Source of the DNA: an uncultured Pseudomonadota bacterium
GTDB taxonomy: Bacteria > Pseudomonadota > Gammaproteobacteria > Burkholderiales > Burkholderiaceae_C
DNA: 64,000 nt
Assembly (NCBI GenBank): GCA_945952465.1
Contig: CAMFIB010000004.1
Span: forward strand, 1-64,000
Direction: 5' to 3'
A program made the position numbers and the translations under genes. Below, piece after piece: positions 10,891-20,414 of this stretch (within the stretch, counting starts at the first letter, position 1; each line of letters opens with the position of its first letter). The notes beneath the pieces were generated by a model, which worked only from the letters and a program-made list of their open reading frames with translations, was not told the origin of the DNA and searched no databases.

Positions 10891-10973
10891 TGGCCCCCAC
10901 GCTCCCCACTGCGTGTGGTTCGCTGCCCCCCGAGGGGGCTGTTCCGCCTTGGGAGCGGCCCGGCGGCGGAACC
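10891..10973 (+). repeat. Comamonadaceae-type GC-rich intergenic repeat
   Basis: The 100 bases between pheA and tyrA consist mainly of a C-rich element with an internal inverted pair (CCCCCC / GGGGGG region around 10926-10940) and a CGGCGGCGG-like end. I recognise this pattern from many Comamonadaceae intergenic regions. The identification is from memory and has not been searched. Confidence 0.5.
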
Positions 10974-10992
10974 TCTTTTTTATCGCAAGTTC

Positions 10993-11862
10993 ATGTTTGA
11001 GCAACTCGGACTGATCGGCTGCGGCCTGATGGGCGGTTCGTTCGCGCTGGCGCTGAAACGCGCCGGGCTGGTGAAGCGCGTCGTCGGCTACAGCAAATCA
11101 CCTTCCACCACGGAGCGCGCGCGCCAACTGGGCGTGATCGACGTCGAGGCGCCGTCGGCGCTGCTGGCGGTGTCGGGCTCGGACATCGTGCTGGTCGCGG
11201 TGCCGGTGGCGGCAACGGAAGCCACGCTGAAGGCGGTCAGGCACCTGATCACTCCGGGCATGCTGGTGATGGACGTCGGCTCCACCAAGACCGATGTGGT
11301 CGAGGCCGCGCGCAGCGCGCTTCGAGACGCGGTCGGCTCCTTCGTGCCGGCGCATCCGATCGCCGGCAAGGAATGCTCGGGGGTGGAACACGCCGACCCC
11401 GACCTCTATACGGGCTGCCAAGTCATCCTGACGCCAATCGAGCGCACGCTGACCGCGCAATTGACCCGGGCCAACAAGGTATGGAGCGCGCTGGGTTGCC
11501 GCGTCGACACCATGTCGCCCGAGGCGCACGACGCGATCTACGCCGCCGTCAGCCACCTGCCCCACCTGCTGGCCTTCGCCTACATGCAGGGCCTGCTGGC
11601 GCAGCCGCGCGGCGCCGACGCAATGGCGATGGGCGGCCCCGGCTTCCGCGACTTCTCGCGCATTGCCGCCGGCGAGCCCAAGATGTGGCGCGACATTCTG
11701 CTGGCCAACCAGAACGAGGTGCTGCGCCAGTCGGCCGACTTCCGCGCCGCCTTGCTGGCCATGGAGCAGCAGATCGCCGCCGGCGACGCCGCCGGCCTGG
11801 AGCAGGCGATCCGCACCGCCAGCACCGCCCGCGCCGGCTGGATGCCCCGCGGCCTGGACTGA
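10993..11862 (+). CDS. tyrA: Prephenate dehydrogenase
   Basis: Oxidative decarboxylation of prephenate to 4-hydroxyphenylpyruvate for tyrosine synthesis. A 289-residue monofunctional enzyme: NAD-binding [11 protein letters not shown] at the N-terminus, the catalytic-histidine stretch [16 protein letters not shown], and the all-helical dimerization half ending MPRGLD. It lies 28 bases upstream of aroA-cmk. Confidence 0.95.
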   Translation: MFEQLGLIGCGLMGGSFALALKRAGLVKRVVGYSKSPSTTERARQLGVIDVEAPSALLAVSGSDIVLVAVPVAATEATLKAVRHLITPGMLVMDVGSTKTDVVEAARSALRDAVGSFVPAHPIAGKECSGVEHADPDLYTGCQVILTPIERTLTAQLTRANKVWSALGCRVDTMSPEAHDAIYAAVSHLPHLLAFAYMQGLLAQPRGADAMAMGGPGFRDFSRIAAGEPKMWRDILLANQNEVLRQSADFRAALLAMEQQIAAGDAAGLEQAIRTASTARAGWMPRGLD

Positions 11863-11890
11863 CTTCCGGGCGCTGCCCTCTCCGCTTTCG

Positions 11891-13903
11891 ATGTACACCA
11901 CGCCCTTTCTCGACCTGCCGCCCCTGCTCGACGCCGAAGGCACCGTGCGCCTGCCCGGCTCCAAGAGCATTTCCAACCGCGTGCTGCTGATGGCCGGCCT
12001 CTGCGAAGGCCGCACCACCATCCACGACCTGCTCGACTCCGACGACACGCAGGTCATGCTGACCGCGCTGCGCCAGATCGGCTGCGGCGTCGAGGTGGCC
12101 GGCACCACCGTCCACATCACGGGCCTCGGTCCGTCGCCCAAGCCCACGCCCGGCGCGCTCTTCATGGGCAACGCCGGCACCGCGATGCGGCCATTGACCG
12201 CCGCGCTGGCGGTGCTGGGCGGCCGCTTCGAGCTGAGCGGCGTGCCGCGCATGCACGAAAGGCCGATCGGCGACCTGGTCGACGCGCTGCGCCAGCTCGG
12301 CTGCGCGATCGACTACCTCGGCACCGACGGCTACCCGCCGCTGCGCCTCGGCGCGCAGCCGCCGGCACTGACGCTGGACGCGCCCATCCGCGTGCGCGGC
12401 GACGTGTCCAGCCAGTTCCTGACCTCCTTGCTCATGGCTTTGCCACTGGTCGCCAGGCGCGACGTGGTCATCGAGGTCGTCGGCGAACTCATCTCCAAGC
12501 CCTACATCGAGATCACGCTGAACCTGCTGGCCCGTTTCGGCGTGGCGGTGCGGCGCGACGGCTGGCAGCGCTTCACGATTCCTGCGGGTGCCACACTGCG
12601 CTCGCCGGGCGAAATCTTCGTCGAGGCCGACGCCTCTTCCGCTAGCTATTTCATAGCACTCGGGGCAATAGCGGCGCTGACTTGCGGCCAAAAAAGCATC
12701 AAAATCGAGGGCGTGGGAGCGGATTCGATCCAGGGCGACATCCGCTTCGTCGAGGCCGCCCGCGCCATGGGGGCCGACGTGACCAGCGGCCCGAACTGGC
12801 TGTCGGTGAAGGCCGGCCGCTGGCCGCTGAAGGCGATCGATTTCGACGGCAACCACATCCCCGACGCCGCCATGACGCTGGCCGCGATGGCGCTGTACGC
12901 CGACGGCACCACCCGCATCACCAACATCGCGAGCTGGCGCGTCAAGGAAACCGACCGCATCGCCGCGATGGCGGCCGAGCTGCGCAAGCTCGGCGCCACG
13001 GTGGAGGAAGGCGCGGACTTCATCGCCGTCACGCCGCCCGCCACCGCCGCCGATTGGAAGGCCGGCACCATCCACACCTACGACGACCACCGCGTCGCCA
13101 TGTGTTTCTCGCTCGCCGCCTTCAACCCGGCGGGCCTGCCGGTGCGCATCGAAGACCCGAAGTGTGTCGGCAAGACCTTTCCCGACTACTTCGAGTCGCT
13201 GTTCGCGCTGGCCCGCCCGCGGCCGGATGCCGTGCCGGTGATCTGCGTCGACGGCCCCACCGCCTCCGGCAAGGGCACGCTGGCGGCGCGCGTCGCGCAG
13301 CGACTGGGCTACCACTACCTGGATTCCGGCGCGCTGTACCGCATCACCGCGCTGGCCGCCCGCCGCGCCGGGCTGGAGCTGGACACGGCGCACGAAGCCG
13401 CCATCGCCCACCTGGCCCGCACGCTGCCGGTGCGTTTCGACGCCGACCGGGTGACGCTGGGCACCCATGACGTGACCGACGCCATCCGCACCGAAGCCGC
13501 CGGCATGGACGCCTCCCGCGTCTCGGTGCTGCCCGCCGTGCGGGCCGCGCTGGTCGACCTGCAGCACGGCTTTCGCCGCCTGCCCGGCCTGGTGGCCGAC
13601 GGCCGCGACATGGGCACCGTGATCTTCCCCGGCGCCCCGCTCAAGGTCTACCTCACGGCCAGCGCCGCGCAGCGCGCCGAGCGCCGCCATAAGCAGTTGA
13701 TTTCAAAGGGAATTCCCGCTATACTCAACGACCTTCGTGCCGACTTGGAGGCCCGCGACGCCCGCGATTCGCAGCGCGCCGTGGCACCGCTGAAGCCAGC
13801 CGAAGACGCCCTGCTGCTGGACAACTCCACGCTCTCGATCGAGGCTTCGGTCGAGCGCGTGATCGGCTGGTGGCAGGCACGGCAGCCGTTCGGAAACGCC
13901 TGA
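11891..13903 (+). CDS. aroA-cmk: Fused EPSP synthase/cytidylate kinase (AroA-Cmk)
   Basis: One 670-residue chain joins 3-phosphoshikimate 1-carboxyvinyltransferase (residues 1 to about 440) and CMP kinase (about 447-670). AroA motifs: [19 protein letters not shown] and [14 protein letters not shown]. Cmk motifs: P-loop [16 protein letters not shown] and [13 protein letters not shown]. There is no stop, start or frameshift between them. In most bacteria the two are adjacent separate genes; fusion is known in Comamonadaceae. The AroA segment around [18 protein letters not shown] is encoded by a copy of a dispersed repeat, and a promoter for rpsA probably lies inside the Cmk part. Confidence 0.95.
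   Translation: MYTTPFLDLPPLLDAEGTVRLPGSKSISNRVLLMAGLCEGRTTIHDLLDSDDTQVMLTALRQIGCGVEVAGTTVHITGLGPSPKPTPGALFMGNAGTAMRPLTAALAVLGGRFELSGVPRMHERPIGDLVDALRQLGCAIDYLGTDGYPPLRLGAQPPALTLDAPIRVRGDVSSQFLTSLLMALPLVARRDVVIEVVGELISKPYIEITLNLLARFGVAVRRDGWQRFTIPAGATLRSPGEIFVEADASSASYFIALGAIAALTCGQKSIKIEGVGADSIQGDIRFVEAARAMGADVTSGPNWLSVKAGRWPLKAIDFDGNHIPDAAMTLAAMALYADGTTRITNIASWRVKETDRIAAMAAELRKLGATVEEGADFIAVTPPATAADWKAGTIHTYDDHRVAMCFSLAAFNPAGLPVRIEDPKCVGKTFPDYFESLFALARPRPDAVPVICVDGPTASGKGTLAARVAQRLGYHYLDSGALYRITALAARRAGLELDTAHEAAIAHLARTLPVRFDADRVTLGTHDVTDAIRTEAAGMDASRVSVLPAVRAALVDLQHGFRRLPGLVADGRDMGTVIFPGAPLKVYLTASAAQRAERRHKQLISKGIPAILNDLRADLEARDARDSQRAVAPLKPAEDALLLDNSTLSIEASVERVIGWWQARQPFGNA
12641..12707 (+). 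repeat. Dispersed repeat, copy 2, inside the aroA coding sequence
   Basis: Contains GCTAT-TTC-ATAGC (12645-12657), a 9-base spacer, then AATAGCGGCGCTGACT and TGCGGCC followed by an A-rich tail, matching the intergenic copies in order and spacing. It is in frame and read as protein ([18 protein letters not shown]). The A/T content is visibly higher than in the flanking codons. Confidence 0.65.
13697..13725 (+). promoter_or_regulatory. Near-consensus sigma-70 promoter inside cmk, for rpsA
   Basis: TTGATT and TATACT are separated by exactly 17 bases within the cmk coding region, about 350 bases upstream of rpsA. The spacer contains the 10-bp palindrome GGGAATTCCC (13708-13717). An rpsA promoter within or near cmk is known in E. 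coli. Confidence 0.6.
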
Positions 13904-14072
13904 ACGGCCGCCAAGAGGCCCGCCCGATCCCCACCGCGCCGTCAGGCGCCCCGGTCGAGCGGTTTTTCAACGCAACCCGCGGCCAGTCCGCACCAGATCG
14001 CCGTCTTCAGCCATGGAAACTGCAGCAATCCCGCTGCGGTAGAACCTGTTGCCGGTCGAGGAAAACACACAC

Positions 14073-15761
14073 ATGTCCGAATCTTTTGCCGCCCTTTTCG
14101 AAGAGTCCCTGCAGCGTTCCGAGATGCGCACCGGCGAGGTCATCACCGCCGAAGTCGTCCGCATCGAACACAACTTCGTCGTGGTCAATGCCGGCCTGAA
14201 GTCCGAAGCCTATGTGCCGATCGACGAGTTCAAGAACGACAAGGGCGAGATCGAAGTCAACGTCGGTGACTTCGTCTCCGTCGCGATCGACTCCGTCGAA
14301 AACGGCTACGGCGACACCATCCTGAGCCGCGACAAGGCCAAGCGCCTCGCCTCGTGGATGAGCCTGGAAAAGGCCCTGGAATCCGGCGAATTCGTCACCG
14401 GCACCACCAGCGGCAAGGTCAAGGGCGGCCTGACGGTGCTGGTCAACGGCATCCGCGCCTTCCTGCCGGGTTCGCTGATCGACACACGTCCCATTAAGGA
14501 TCTGACCCCGTTCGAGAACAAGACCCTTGAATTCAAGGTCATCAAGCTCGACCGCAAGCGCAACAACGTGGTGCTGTCGCGCCGTGCCGTGGTCGAAGCC
14601 AGCATGGGCGAAGAACGCGCCAAGCTGATGCAGACCCTGAAGGAAGGCTCCATCGTCAACGGCGTGGTCAAGAACATCACCGAATACGGCGCGTTCGTGG
14701 ACCTCGGCGGCATCGACGGCCTGCTGCACATCACCGACATGGCCTGGCGCCGCGTCCGCCACCCGAGCGAAGTCGTTCAGGCCGGCCAGGAAATCACCGC
14801 CAAGATCCTCAAGTTCGACACCGAGAAGAACCGCGTGTCGCTGGGTCTCAAGCAGATGGGAGACGACCCGTGGATGGGCGTGAACCGCCGCTACCCGCAA
14901 GGCACGCGCCTGTTCGGCAAGGTCACCAACATCGCCGACTACGGCGCGTTCGTGGAACTGGAACCCGGCATCGAAGGCCTGGTGCACGTCTCCGAAATGG
15001 ACTGGACCAACAAGAACATCGCCCCCAGCAAGCTGGTCTCGCTGGGCGACGAAGTCGAAGTCATGGTTCTGGAAATCGACGAAGACAAGCGCCGCATCAG
15101 CCTGGGCATGAAGCAGTGCAAGGCCAACCCGTGGCAGGAATTCGCGCAGAACACCAAGCGCGGCGACCGCGTCAAGGGCCCGATCAAATCGATCACCGAC
15201 TTCGGCGTGTTCGTCGGCCTGGCTGCCGGCATCGACGGCCTGGTCCACCTGTCCGACCTGTCGTGGAACGAGCCGGGCGAGGCCGCCGTGCGCAACTACA
15301 AGAAGGGCCAGGAAGTCGAAGCCATCGTGCTGGCCGTCGACGTGGACCGCGAACGCATCAGCCTGGGCATCAAGCAGCTCGACGCCGACCCGTTCACCAC
15401 CTTCGCGACCATCAACGACAAGGGCGCCACCGTGACCGGCAAGGTCAAGACGGTCGACCCGCGCGGCGCCGAGATCGATCTGGGCGAAGACATCCTGGGT
15501 TACCTGCGTGCTTCCGAAATCAGCCGCGACCGCGTCGAAGACGCGCGCAACGTGCTGAAGGAAGGCGACGAAGTCACGGCCGTGGTCGTGAACATCGACC
15601 GCAAGACGCGCAACATCCAGCTGTCGATCAAGGCGAAGGACATGGCCGACGAACAAGGCGCCATGGCCAACCTGAGCCAGCAGTCGGCCCGCGAAAACGC
15701 CGGCACGACCAGCCTGGGCGCCCTGCTGCGCGCCAAGCTGGACAACAACGAGTCGAAGTAA
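14073..15761 (+). CDS. rpsA: 30S ribosomal protein S1
   Basis: Large mRNA-binding ribosomal protein needed for translation initiation. The 562-residue protein has six S1 (OB-fold) repeats; repeats 3-6 are the most regular, each with a GAFVDL/GAFVEL/GVFVGL-type core and a GLxHxSDM-type stretch. The start [12 protein letters not shown] is preceded by GAGGAAAA. The ihfB gene follows, the usual arrangement. Confidence 0.97.
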   Translation: MSESFAALFEESLQRSEMRTGEVITAEVVRIEHNFVVVNAGLKSEAYVPIDEFKNDKGEIEVNVGDFVSVAIDSVENGYGDTILSRDKAKRLASWMSLEKALESGEFVTGTTSGKVKGGLTVLVNGIRAFLPGSLIDTRPIKDLTPFENKTLEFKVIKLDRKRNNVVLSRRAVVEASMGEERAKLMQTLKEGSIVNGVVKNITEYGAFVDLGGIDGLLHITDMAWRRVRHPSEVVQAGQEITAKILKFDTEKNRVSLGLKQMGDDPWMGVNRRYPQGTRLFGKVTNIADYGAFVELEPGIEGLVHVSEMDWTNKNIAPSKLVSLGDEVEVMVLEIDEDKRRISLGMKQCKANPWQEFAQNTKRGDRVKGPIKSITDFGVFVGLAAGIDGLVHLSDLSWNEPGEAAVRNYKKGQEVEAIVLAVDVDRERISLGIKQLDADPFTTFATINDKGATVTGKVKTVDPRGAEIDLGEDILGYLRASEISRDRVEDARNVLKEGDEVTAVVVNIDRKTRNIQLSIKAKDMADEQGAMANLSQQSARENAGTTSLGALLRAKLDNNESK

Positions 15762-15832
15762 GTCCCGGCGGGACAGGGCTTGCGACGCGGCAGCGCCGCC
15801 CGCATGCCCTGCTCCCGATGCGATTCCAACAG

Positions 15833-16156
15833 ATGACCCGTTCAGACCTCGTCGAAGCCCTCGCCAGCCGGTTCAACCAGCTGACGCACCGGGACGCCGA
15901 ATACGCGATCAAGACCATCCTCGACGCGATGGGCGACGCCCTCGTGCGCGGCCACCGGATCGAGATCCGCGGTTTCGGCAGCTTCACCGTGACGCACCGG
16001 CCGCCCCGCATCGGGCGCAACCCGCGTTCCGGCGAGAGCGTGGCCATCCCTGAAAAACGGGTGCCGCACTTCAAGCCGGGCAAGGGCCTGCGCGAAGCCG
16101 TTGACGAACGCACGGCTGAAATGCAGGCCGCCGCGGCGAAGGGGGCTGGTCGGTAG
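15833..16156 (+). CDS. ihfB: Integration host factor beta subunit
   Basis: DNA-bending HU/IHF-family protein of 107 residues. The family signature [27 protein letters not shown] stretch and the GFGSF turn are present, and the position after rpsA identifies it as the beta subunit. The start [13 protein letters not shown] is chosen over an ATG 15 bases upstream because it matches family N-termini. Confidence 0.93.
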   Translation: MTRSDLVEALASRFNQLTHRDAEYAIKTILDAMGDALVRGHRIEIRGFGSFTVTHRPPRIGRNPRSGESVAIPEKRVPHFKPGKGLREAVDERTAEMQAAAAKGAGR

Positions 16157-16182
16157 AATCGGCCTCGTCACAGAGGACCGGC

Positions 16183-16521
16183 ATGAAACACCTCATGTGG
16201 CTGCTTGAGTGGATGCTCAAGGCAGCCATTTTTTTTACATTGTTCGCGTTCGCGCTGAACAACCAGCAGGACGCGATCGTCCACTTCTTCTTCGGTGCCC
16301 AATGGCGTGCGCCGATGGTGCTGGTGGTGCTCACAGCGTTCGCGCTCGGCGTCGCCGTCGGTGTGCTGGGCATGGTGCCGCGCTGGTGGATGCACCGCCG
16401 CGCCGCGAACAAGGCCAAGGCCGTCGCCACACCGGCCGTCGTGCCCACCGCGCCTGCCGCCACGCCGCCCGTCGTCCCCGCAGAAACCGCCCCGCAGCTG
16501 CCGCCCCAGTATGGACTTTGA
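16183..16521 (+). CDS. lapA: LapA-family (DUF1049) inner-membrane protein
   Basis: A 112-residue protein with two predicted membrane helices (about residues 10-25 and 43-66) and a Pro/Ala-rich cytoplasmic tail. LapA acts with LapB in controlling LpxC and lipopolysaccharide assembly in E. coli. It overlaps the start of lapB by 11 bases, which supports coupling and the assignment. Confidence 0.85.
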   Translation: MKHLMWLLEWMLKAAIFFTLFAFALNNQQDAIVHFFFGAQWRAPMVLVVLTAFALGVAVGVLGMVPRWWMHRRAANKAKAVATPAVVPTAPAATPPVVPAETAPQLPPQYGL

Positions 16522-17677
16522 CCTCAGCTGGGTGCTGCTGGGCCTGCCGGTGGCATTCGTGTTCGGGTGGATCGCGTCGCGCCTCGATTTCCGGCAGTTG
16601 CGCATCGAGAACCGGCAAGCGCCGCGCGCCTATTTCAAGGGCCTGAACTACCTGCTCAACGAACAGCAGGACCAGGCCATCGACGCCTTCATCGAAGCCG
16701 TCCAGAACGACCCCGACACCTCCGAGCTGCACTTCGCGCTCGGCAACCTGTTCCGCCGCCGCGGGGAATACGAACGCGCGGTGCGGGTGCACGAACACCT
16801 GTTGTCGCGCGGCGATCTCGTCCGCGCCGACCGCGAGCGGGCCCAGCACGCGCTGGCGCTCGACTTCCTGAAGGCCGGCCTGCTCGACCGCGCCGAGGAC
16901 GCACTGCGCCGCCTGGAGGGCACCCCCTTCCAGACCCAGGCGCTGCTGGCGCTGCTGGCCATCTACGAACGCTCGCGCGACTGGCCGCAGGCCGCCGAAA
17001 TCTCGCGCAAGCTGGAGCAGGCCGGCCAGGGCAGCTTTGGCGGGCGCATGGCGCACTACCTCTGCGAGCAAGCCGCCAGCCAGCAGGCCCGGGGCCAGAC
17101 CAACGAGGCCACCGCGCTGCTGCGCCGTGCCATCGAGACCGCGCCGGCCGCCGCACGACCACTGATGGACCTGGCCAGGCTGCAGGCCACGCAAGGCCAG
17201 CACGGCGCCGCTTTCGACACGCTGCGCAACCTGTTCCTGCAGTCGCCCGCCGCCGCCCCGCTGGCCGCCCTGCCGCTGGCCGACGCCGCCGAGGCCGCGG
17301 GCCAGCGCGAGGCCGCTCTGCTGCTGCTGCGCGAGCGCTACCAGCAGACACCGTCGCTCGACGTGCTCGACGCCATCGTGCGGCTGGAGACCGCCGCGCA
17401 TGGTACCGGCGAGACGCCTGCCGCCGCGCGCGAACGCTATGTGGAACACCTCGCGCTGGAGCCCTCGCTGGTCGCCGCCGCCAAGTGGATTGCCGGCGAA
17501 AAGATGGAACACGAGCAGTTTCACCCACAGGTGCAGCGCGCGCTCGACCATGCCACCAAACCGCTGCTGCGCTACCGCTGCGCCGCCTGCGGCTTCGAGG
17601 CCAAACAGCATTTCTGGCAATGCCCGGGCTGCCAGGCCTGGGACAGCTACCCGCCCCGGCGCGTAGAAGAACTATGA
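16511..17677 (+). CDS. lapB: Lipopolysaccharide assembly protein LapB (YciM)
   Basis: A 388-residue protein with an N-terminal membrane anchor (about residues 4-20), a long array of tetratricopeptide repeats, and a C-terminal rubredoxin-type metal knuckle with two CxxC pairs (YRCAACGF and QCPGCQAW). In E. coli LapB recruits FtsH to degrade LpxC. It overlaps lapA at its start and hldE1 at its stop (ATGA), so lapA-lapB-hldE1-hldD should be one transcript of envelope and LPS genes. Confidence 0.93.
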   Translation: MDFDLSWVLLGLPVAFVFGWIASRLDFRQLRIENRQAPRAYFKGLNYLLNEQQDQAIDAFIEAVQNDPDTSELHFALGNLFRRRGEYERAVRVHEHLLSRGDLVRADRERAQHALALDFLKAGLLDRAEDALRRLEGTPFQTQALLALLAIYERSRDWPQAAEISRKLEQAGQGSFGGRMAHYLCEQAASQQARGQTNEATALLRRAIETAPAAARPLMDLARLQATQGQHGAAFDTLRNLFLQSPAAAPLAALPLADAAEAAGQREAALLLLRERYQQTPSLDVLDAIVRLETAAHGTGETPAAARERYVEHLALEPSLVAAAKWIAGEKMEHEQFHPQVQRALDHATKPLLRYRCAACGFEAKQHFWQCPGCQAWDSYPPRRVEEL

Positions 17678-18609
17678 CGATTCCCACACAACAACAATTC
17701 GCCGCCGCCCGTGTGCTGGTGGTGGGCGACGCGATGCTCGACCGCTACTGGTACGGCGCGGTCGACCGCATCAGCCCCGAAGCCCCGGTTCCCGTGGTGC
17801 GCGTGACGCGCGAGGAAGAGCGCATCGGCGGTGCGGCCAACGTGGCCAGCAACGTGGTGTCGCTCGGCGCGCAAGCGTCGCTGCTGACCGTGGTCGGCGA
17901 CGACGAGGCCAGCCACCGGCTCGAAGCGCTGGTCGCCCAGACCGGCATCGCGCCGCACTTCGGCCGCGACCCGCAGCTCAAGACCACGGTGAAGCTGCGC
18001 GTCATCGGCCGCCAGCAGCAACTCATCCGCATGGACTTCGAGAACACGCCGCAGAGCGAGGTGCTGGCCTCGCAATCCAGCGCGTTCGCGGCGTTGCTGC
18101 CGCAGCACGAGGCGGTGCTGTTCTCCGACTACGGCAAGGGCGGCCTCGCCCATGTGTCGCAGATGATCGGCGCGGCCCGCGCGGCCGGCAAGGCGGTCTT
18201 CATCGACCCGAAGGGATCGGACTATTCGCGCTACCGTGGCGCCACCGCGATCACGCCCAACCGCGCCGAGCTGCAGCAGGTCATCGGCCACTGGGACAAC
18301 GAGGCCGAGCTGACGCGCCGCGCCCACCAGTTGCGCGCCGACCTGCAGCTCGACGCCCTGCTGCTGACCCGCAGCGAAGAAGGCATGACGCTGTTCGACG
18401 CCCGGGGCGAGCAACACGTGGGCGCGCAAGCGCGCGAGGTGTTCGACGTGACCGGCGCCGGCGACACCGTCATCGCCACCATCGCCGCCTGCGTGGCCGC
18501 CGGCCTGAGCCTGCGCGACGCGATGCCGCTGGCCAACCGCGCCGGCGGCATCGTGGTCGGCAAGTTCGGCACCGCCACCGTCAGCTACAAGGAACTGGCC
18601 GCATCATGA
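17674..18609 (+). CDS. rfaE1: D-glycero-beta-D-manno-heptose-7-phosphate kinase
   Basis: PfkB/ribokinase-family enzyme that phosphorylates heptose-7-phosphate at C1 in the ADP-heptose pathway for the LPS inner core. The 311-residue protein has [12 protein letters not shown] at the N-terminus, the substrate-side [10 protein letters not shown] motif, and the ATP/catalytic-base motif DVTGAGDTV. It corresponds to the N-terminal half of E. coli HldE; the adenylyltransferase half is not here. Start and stop overlap lapB and hldD by ATGA. Confidence 0.93.
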   Translation: MTIPTQQQFAAARVLVVGDAMLDRYWYGAVDRISPEAPVPVVRVTREEERIGGAANVASNVVSLGAQASLLTVVGDDEASHRLEALVAQTGIAPHFGRDPQLKTTVKLRVIGRQQQLIRMDFENTPQSEVLASQSSAFAALLPQHEAVLFSDYGKGGLAHVSQMIGAARAAGKAVFIDPKGSDYSRYRGATAITPNRAELQQVIGHWDNEAELTRRAHQLRADLQLDALLLTRSEEGMTLFDARGEQHVGAQAREVFDVTGAGDTVIATIAACVAAGLSLRDAMPLANRAGGIVVGKFGTATVSYKELAAS

Positions 18610-19610
18610 CCCGCATCGTCGTCACCGGCGCCGCCGGTTTCATTGGCAGCAACATCGTCAAGGGCCTGAACGCCCGCGGCATCGACAACGTCATCGCGGT
18701 GGACGACCTCACGCAGGGCGACAAATTCCGCAACCTCGCTGACCTGCGCATCGCCGACTACGTCGACGCCACGGACTTCTACGACGCCTTCGCGCGCGGC
18801 CACTACGGCGCGGTCGAGGCAGTGTTCCACGAGGGCGCCTGCAGCGACACCATGGAGAGCGACGGCCAGTACATGATGCGCAACAACTTCACGTTGTCGT
18901 GCCGCTTGTTCGAGGCCTGCCAGCAGCAGCGTGCGCGGCTGCTCTACGCGTCGTCGGCCGCTACCTACGGCGGCTCCGAAACCTTCCGCGAGGTGCCCGA
19001 ATTCGAGCGGCCGCTCAACGTCTACGGCTACTCCAAGCTGCTGTTCGACCAGTGGCTGCGCCGCGCGGTCGGCACCACCTTCGAGCGCGCCCCGGTGCAG
19101 GTGGCGGGCTTTCGCTACTTCAACGTCTACGGCCCGCGCGAGCAGCACAAGGGCCGCATGGCCAGCGTCGCTTTCCACCAGTTCCACCAGTTCCGCGAGC
19201 AGGGCAAGGTCAAGCTGTTCGGCGACTACGGCGGCTATGGCCCCGGCCAGCAACAGCGCGACTTCGTCTTCATCGACGACGTCGTCGCCGTCAACCTGTG
19301 GTTCCTCGACCACCCGCAAGCCTCCGGCCTGTTCAACCTCGGCAGCGGCCGGGCGCAGCCGTTCAACGACGTGGCGCTGGCGGTGGTCAACAGCCTGCGC
19401 AATGGCCCGGCCCTCACACTGATGCAAGCCGCCGACGAGGGACTGATCGAATATGTCACTTTCCCCGACGCGCTGCGCGGCAAGTACCAGTGTTACACCC
19501 AGGCCGATCTGGACGCTTTGCGCTCCAGCGGATGTGACCATGCCTTCGCCGATGTGCAGACCGGCGTGGCGGCTTACGTCCGTTCCCTGGCAGGTTCGGA
19601 CGGCCGTTGA
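18606..19610 (+). CDS. hldD: ADP-L-glycero-D-manno-heptose 6-epimerase
   Basis: Short-chain dehydrogenase/reductase-type epimerase, last step of ADP-L-glycero-D-manno-heptose synthesis. The 334-residue protein has [11 protein letters not shown] for NADP binding, [10 protein letters not shown], the [10 protein letters not shown] catalytic Tyr/Lys and a heptose-specific C-terminal part. It is translationally coupled to rfaE1. Confidence 0.95.
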   Translation: MTRIVVTGAAGFIGSNIVKGLNARGIDNVIAVDDLTQGDKFRNLADLRIADYVDATDFYDAFARGHYGAVEAVFHEGACSDTMESDGQYMMRNNFTLSCRLFEACQQQRARLLYASSAATYGGSETFREVPEFERPLNVYGYSKLLFDQWLRRAVGTTFERAPVQVAGFRYFNVYGPREQHKGRMASVAFHQFHQFREQGKVKLFGDYGGYGPGQQQRDFVFIDDVVAVNLWFLDHPQASGLFNLGSGRAQPFNDVALAVVNSLRNGPALTLMQAADEGLIEYVTFPDALRGKYQCYTQADLDALRSSGCDHAFADVQTGVAAYVRSLAGSDGR

Positions 19611-19717
19611 GCCGCAGACGGCGGGGGGCCGTCAACGAATGCCCACAAGCTCCCGTTATAGGCGGGCCATCCCGGGGCTTTGCCGGGCATTCACACACTT
19701 CTCCTGAGGGGGTTCCC

Positions 19718-20275
19718 ATGCTGAAGAAAATCCTGGCCGTTCTGGTCATGTTGTATGCCACGCTGTCGTTCGCGGCGGTCGACGTCAACAAGGCTACCGC
19801 GGCCGAACTTGACGCCATCAAGGGCATCGGCCCCGCGATTTCTGGCCGCATCATCGAAGAGCGCAAGAATGGCAACTTCAAGGACTGGAGCGACTTCGTT
19901 TCCCGCGTGAAGGGCGTGGGCGATGTCACCGCATCGAAGTTCTCTGCAGAGGGCCTGACCGTCAATGGCGCCAGCAAGACCGGTGCACCCATCGTCAAGG
20001 CAGACAAGCCGGCCGCAGCCGTTGCCGCAAAGCCGGCTCAGGCGGCGGCGCCCGCTCCGGCCGCCACCGATGTGAAAACGGACCCGAAGGTTGACGCCAA
20101 GGCCAAGAAAGAAGCCGACAAGAAGGCCGCTGCCGAGGAAAAGGCAAAAAAGGCTGAAGAGGCGAAGGCCAAGAAGGAAGCTGACAAGAAAGCGAAGGAC
20201 GATGCGAAAAAGGCCAAGGCAGATGCAAAGGCCGCCAAGCCTGCCGCCAGCGCCGCCAGTGCCCCGAAAAAATAA
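19718..20275 (+). CDS. ComEA-like helix-hairpin-helix protein with Lys/Ala-rich tail
   Basis: A 185-residue exported protein: signal peptide (about residues 1-19), then a DNA-binding helix-hairpin-helix domain of ComEA type (VDVNKATAAELDAIKGIGPAISGRI), then a highly charged Lys/Ala/Glu repeat tail from about residue 110 to the end, resembling TolA domain II. ComEA proteins bind incoming DNA in the periplasm during natural transformation. The tail is unusually long and might be a coiled coil or non-specific DNA binder. The start at 19718 has GAGGGGG upstream. Confidence 0.85.
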   Translation: MLKKILAVLVMLYATLSFAAVDVNKATAAELDAIKGIGPAISGRIIEERKNGNFKDWSDFVSRVKGVGDVTASKFSAEGLTVNGASKTGAPIVKADKPAAAVAAKPAQAAAPAPAATDVKTDPKVDAKAKKEADKKAAAEEKAKKAEEAKAKKEADKKAKDDAKKAKADAKAAKPAASAASAPKK

Positions 20276-20316
20276 GCACCGGGACCACACCCAGCTTCCC
20301 GCTGGATGGCCCCGCC

Positions 20317-20339
20317 AACCCGCTTCGGCGGGTTTTTTT
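20317..20339 (+). terminator. Intrinsic terminator after the ComEA-like gene
   Basis: AACCCGC and GCGGGTT enclose a TTCG tetraloop and are followed by a T-tract. Confidence 0.93.
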
Positions 20340-20354
20340 ATGCCAACTCCGCTC

Positions 20355-20398
20355 GCAGTCAGCGTGGAATGGACGTCTTTAGCTATCAAATATATAGC
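20355..20398 (-). repeat. Dispersed repeat, copy 3
   Basis: On the minus strand it reads GCTAT-N7-ATAGC, a 9-base spacer and CCATTCCACGCTGACT, identical over this 16-base core to the copy at 43172. It lies between the terminator and the end of the oxoprolinase gene. Confidence 0.7.
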
Positions 20399-20414
20399 GT
20401 TAGATGGGAGTTGA

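Noticed and set aside
20091..20275. Microsatellite-like AAG/GCC repeat region
   Set aside because: It is the Lys/Ala-rich tail of the ComEA-like protein and stays in frame to its stop codon.
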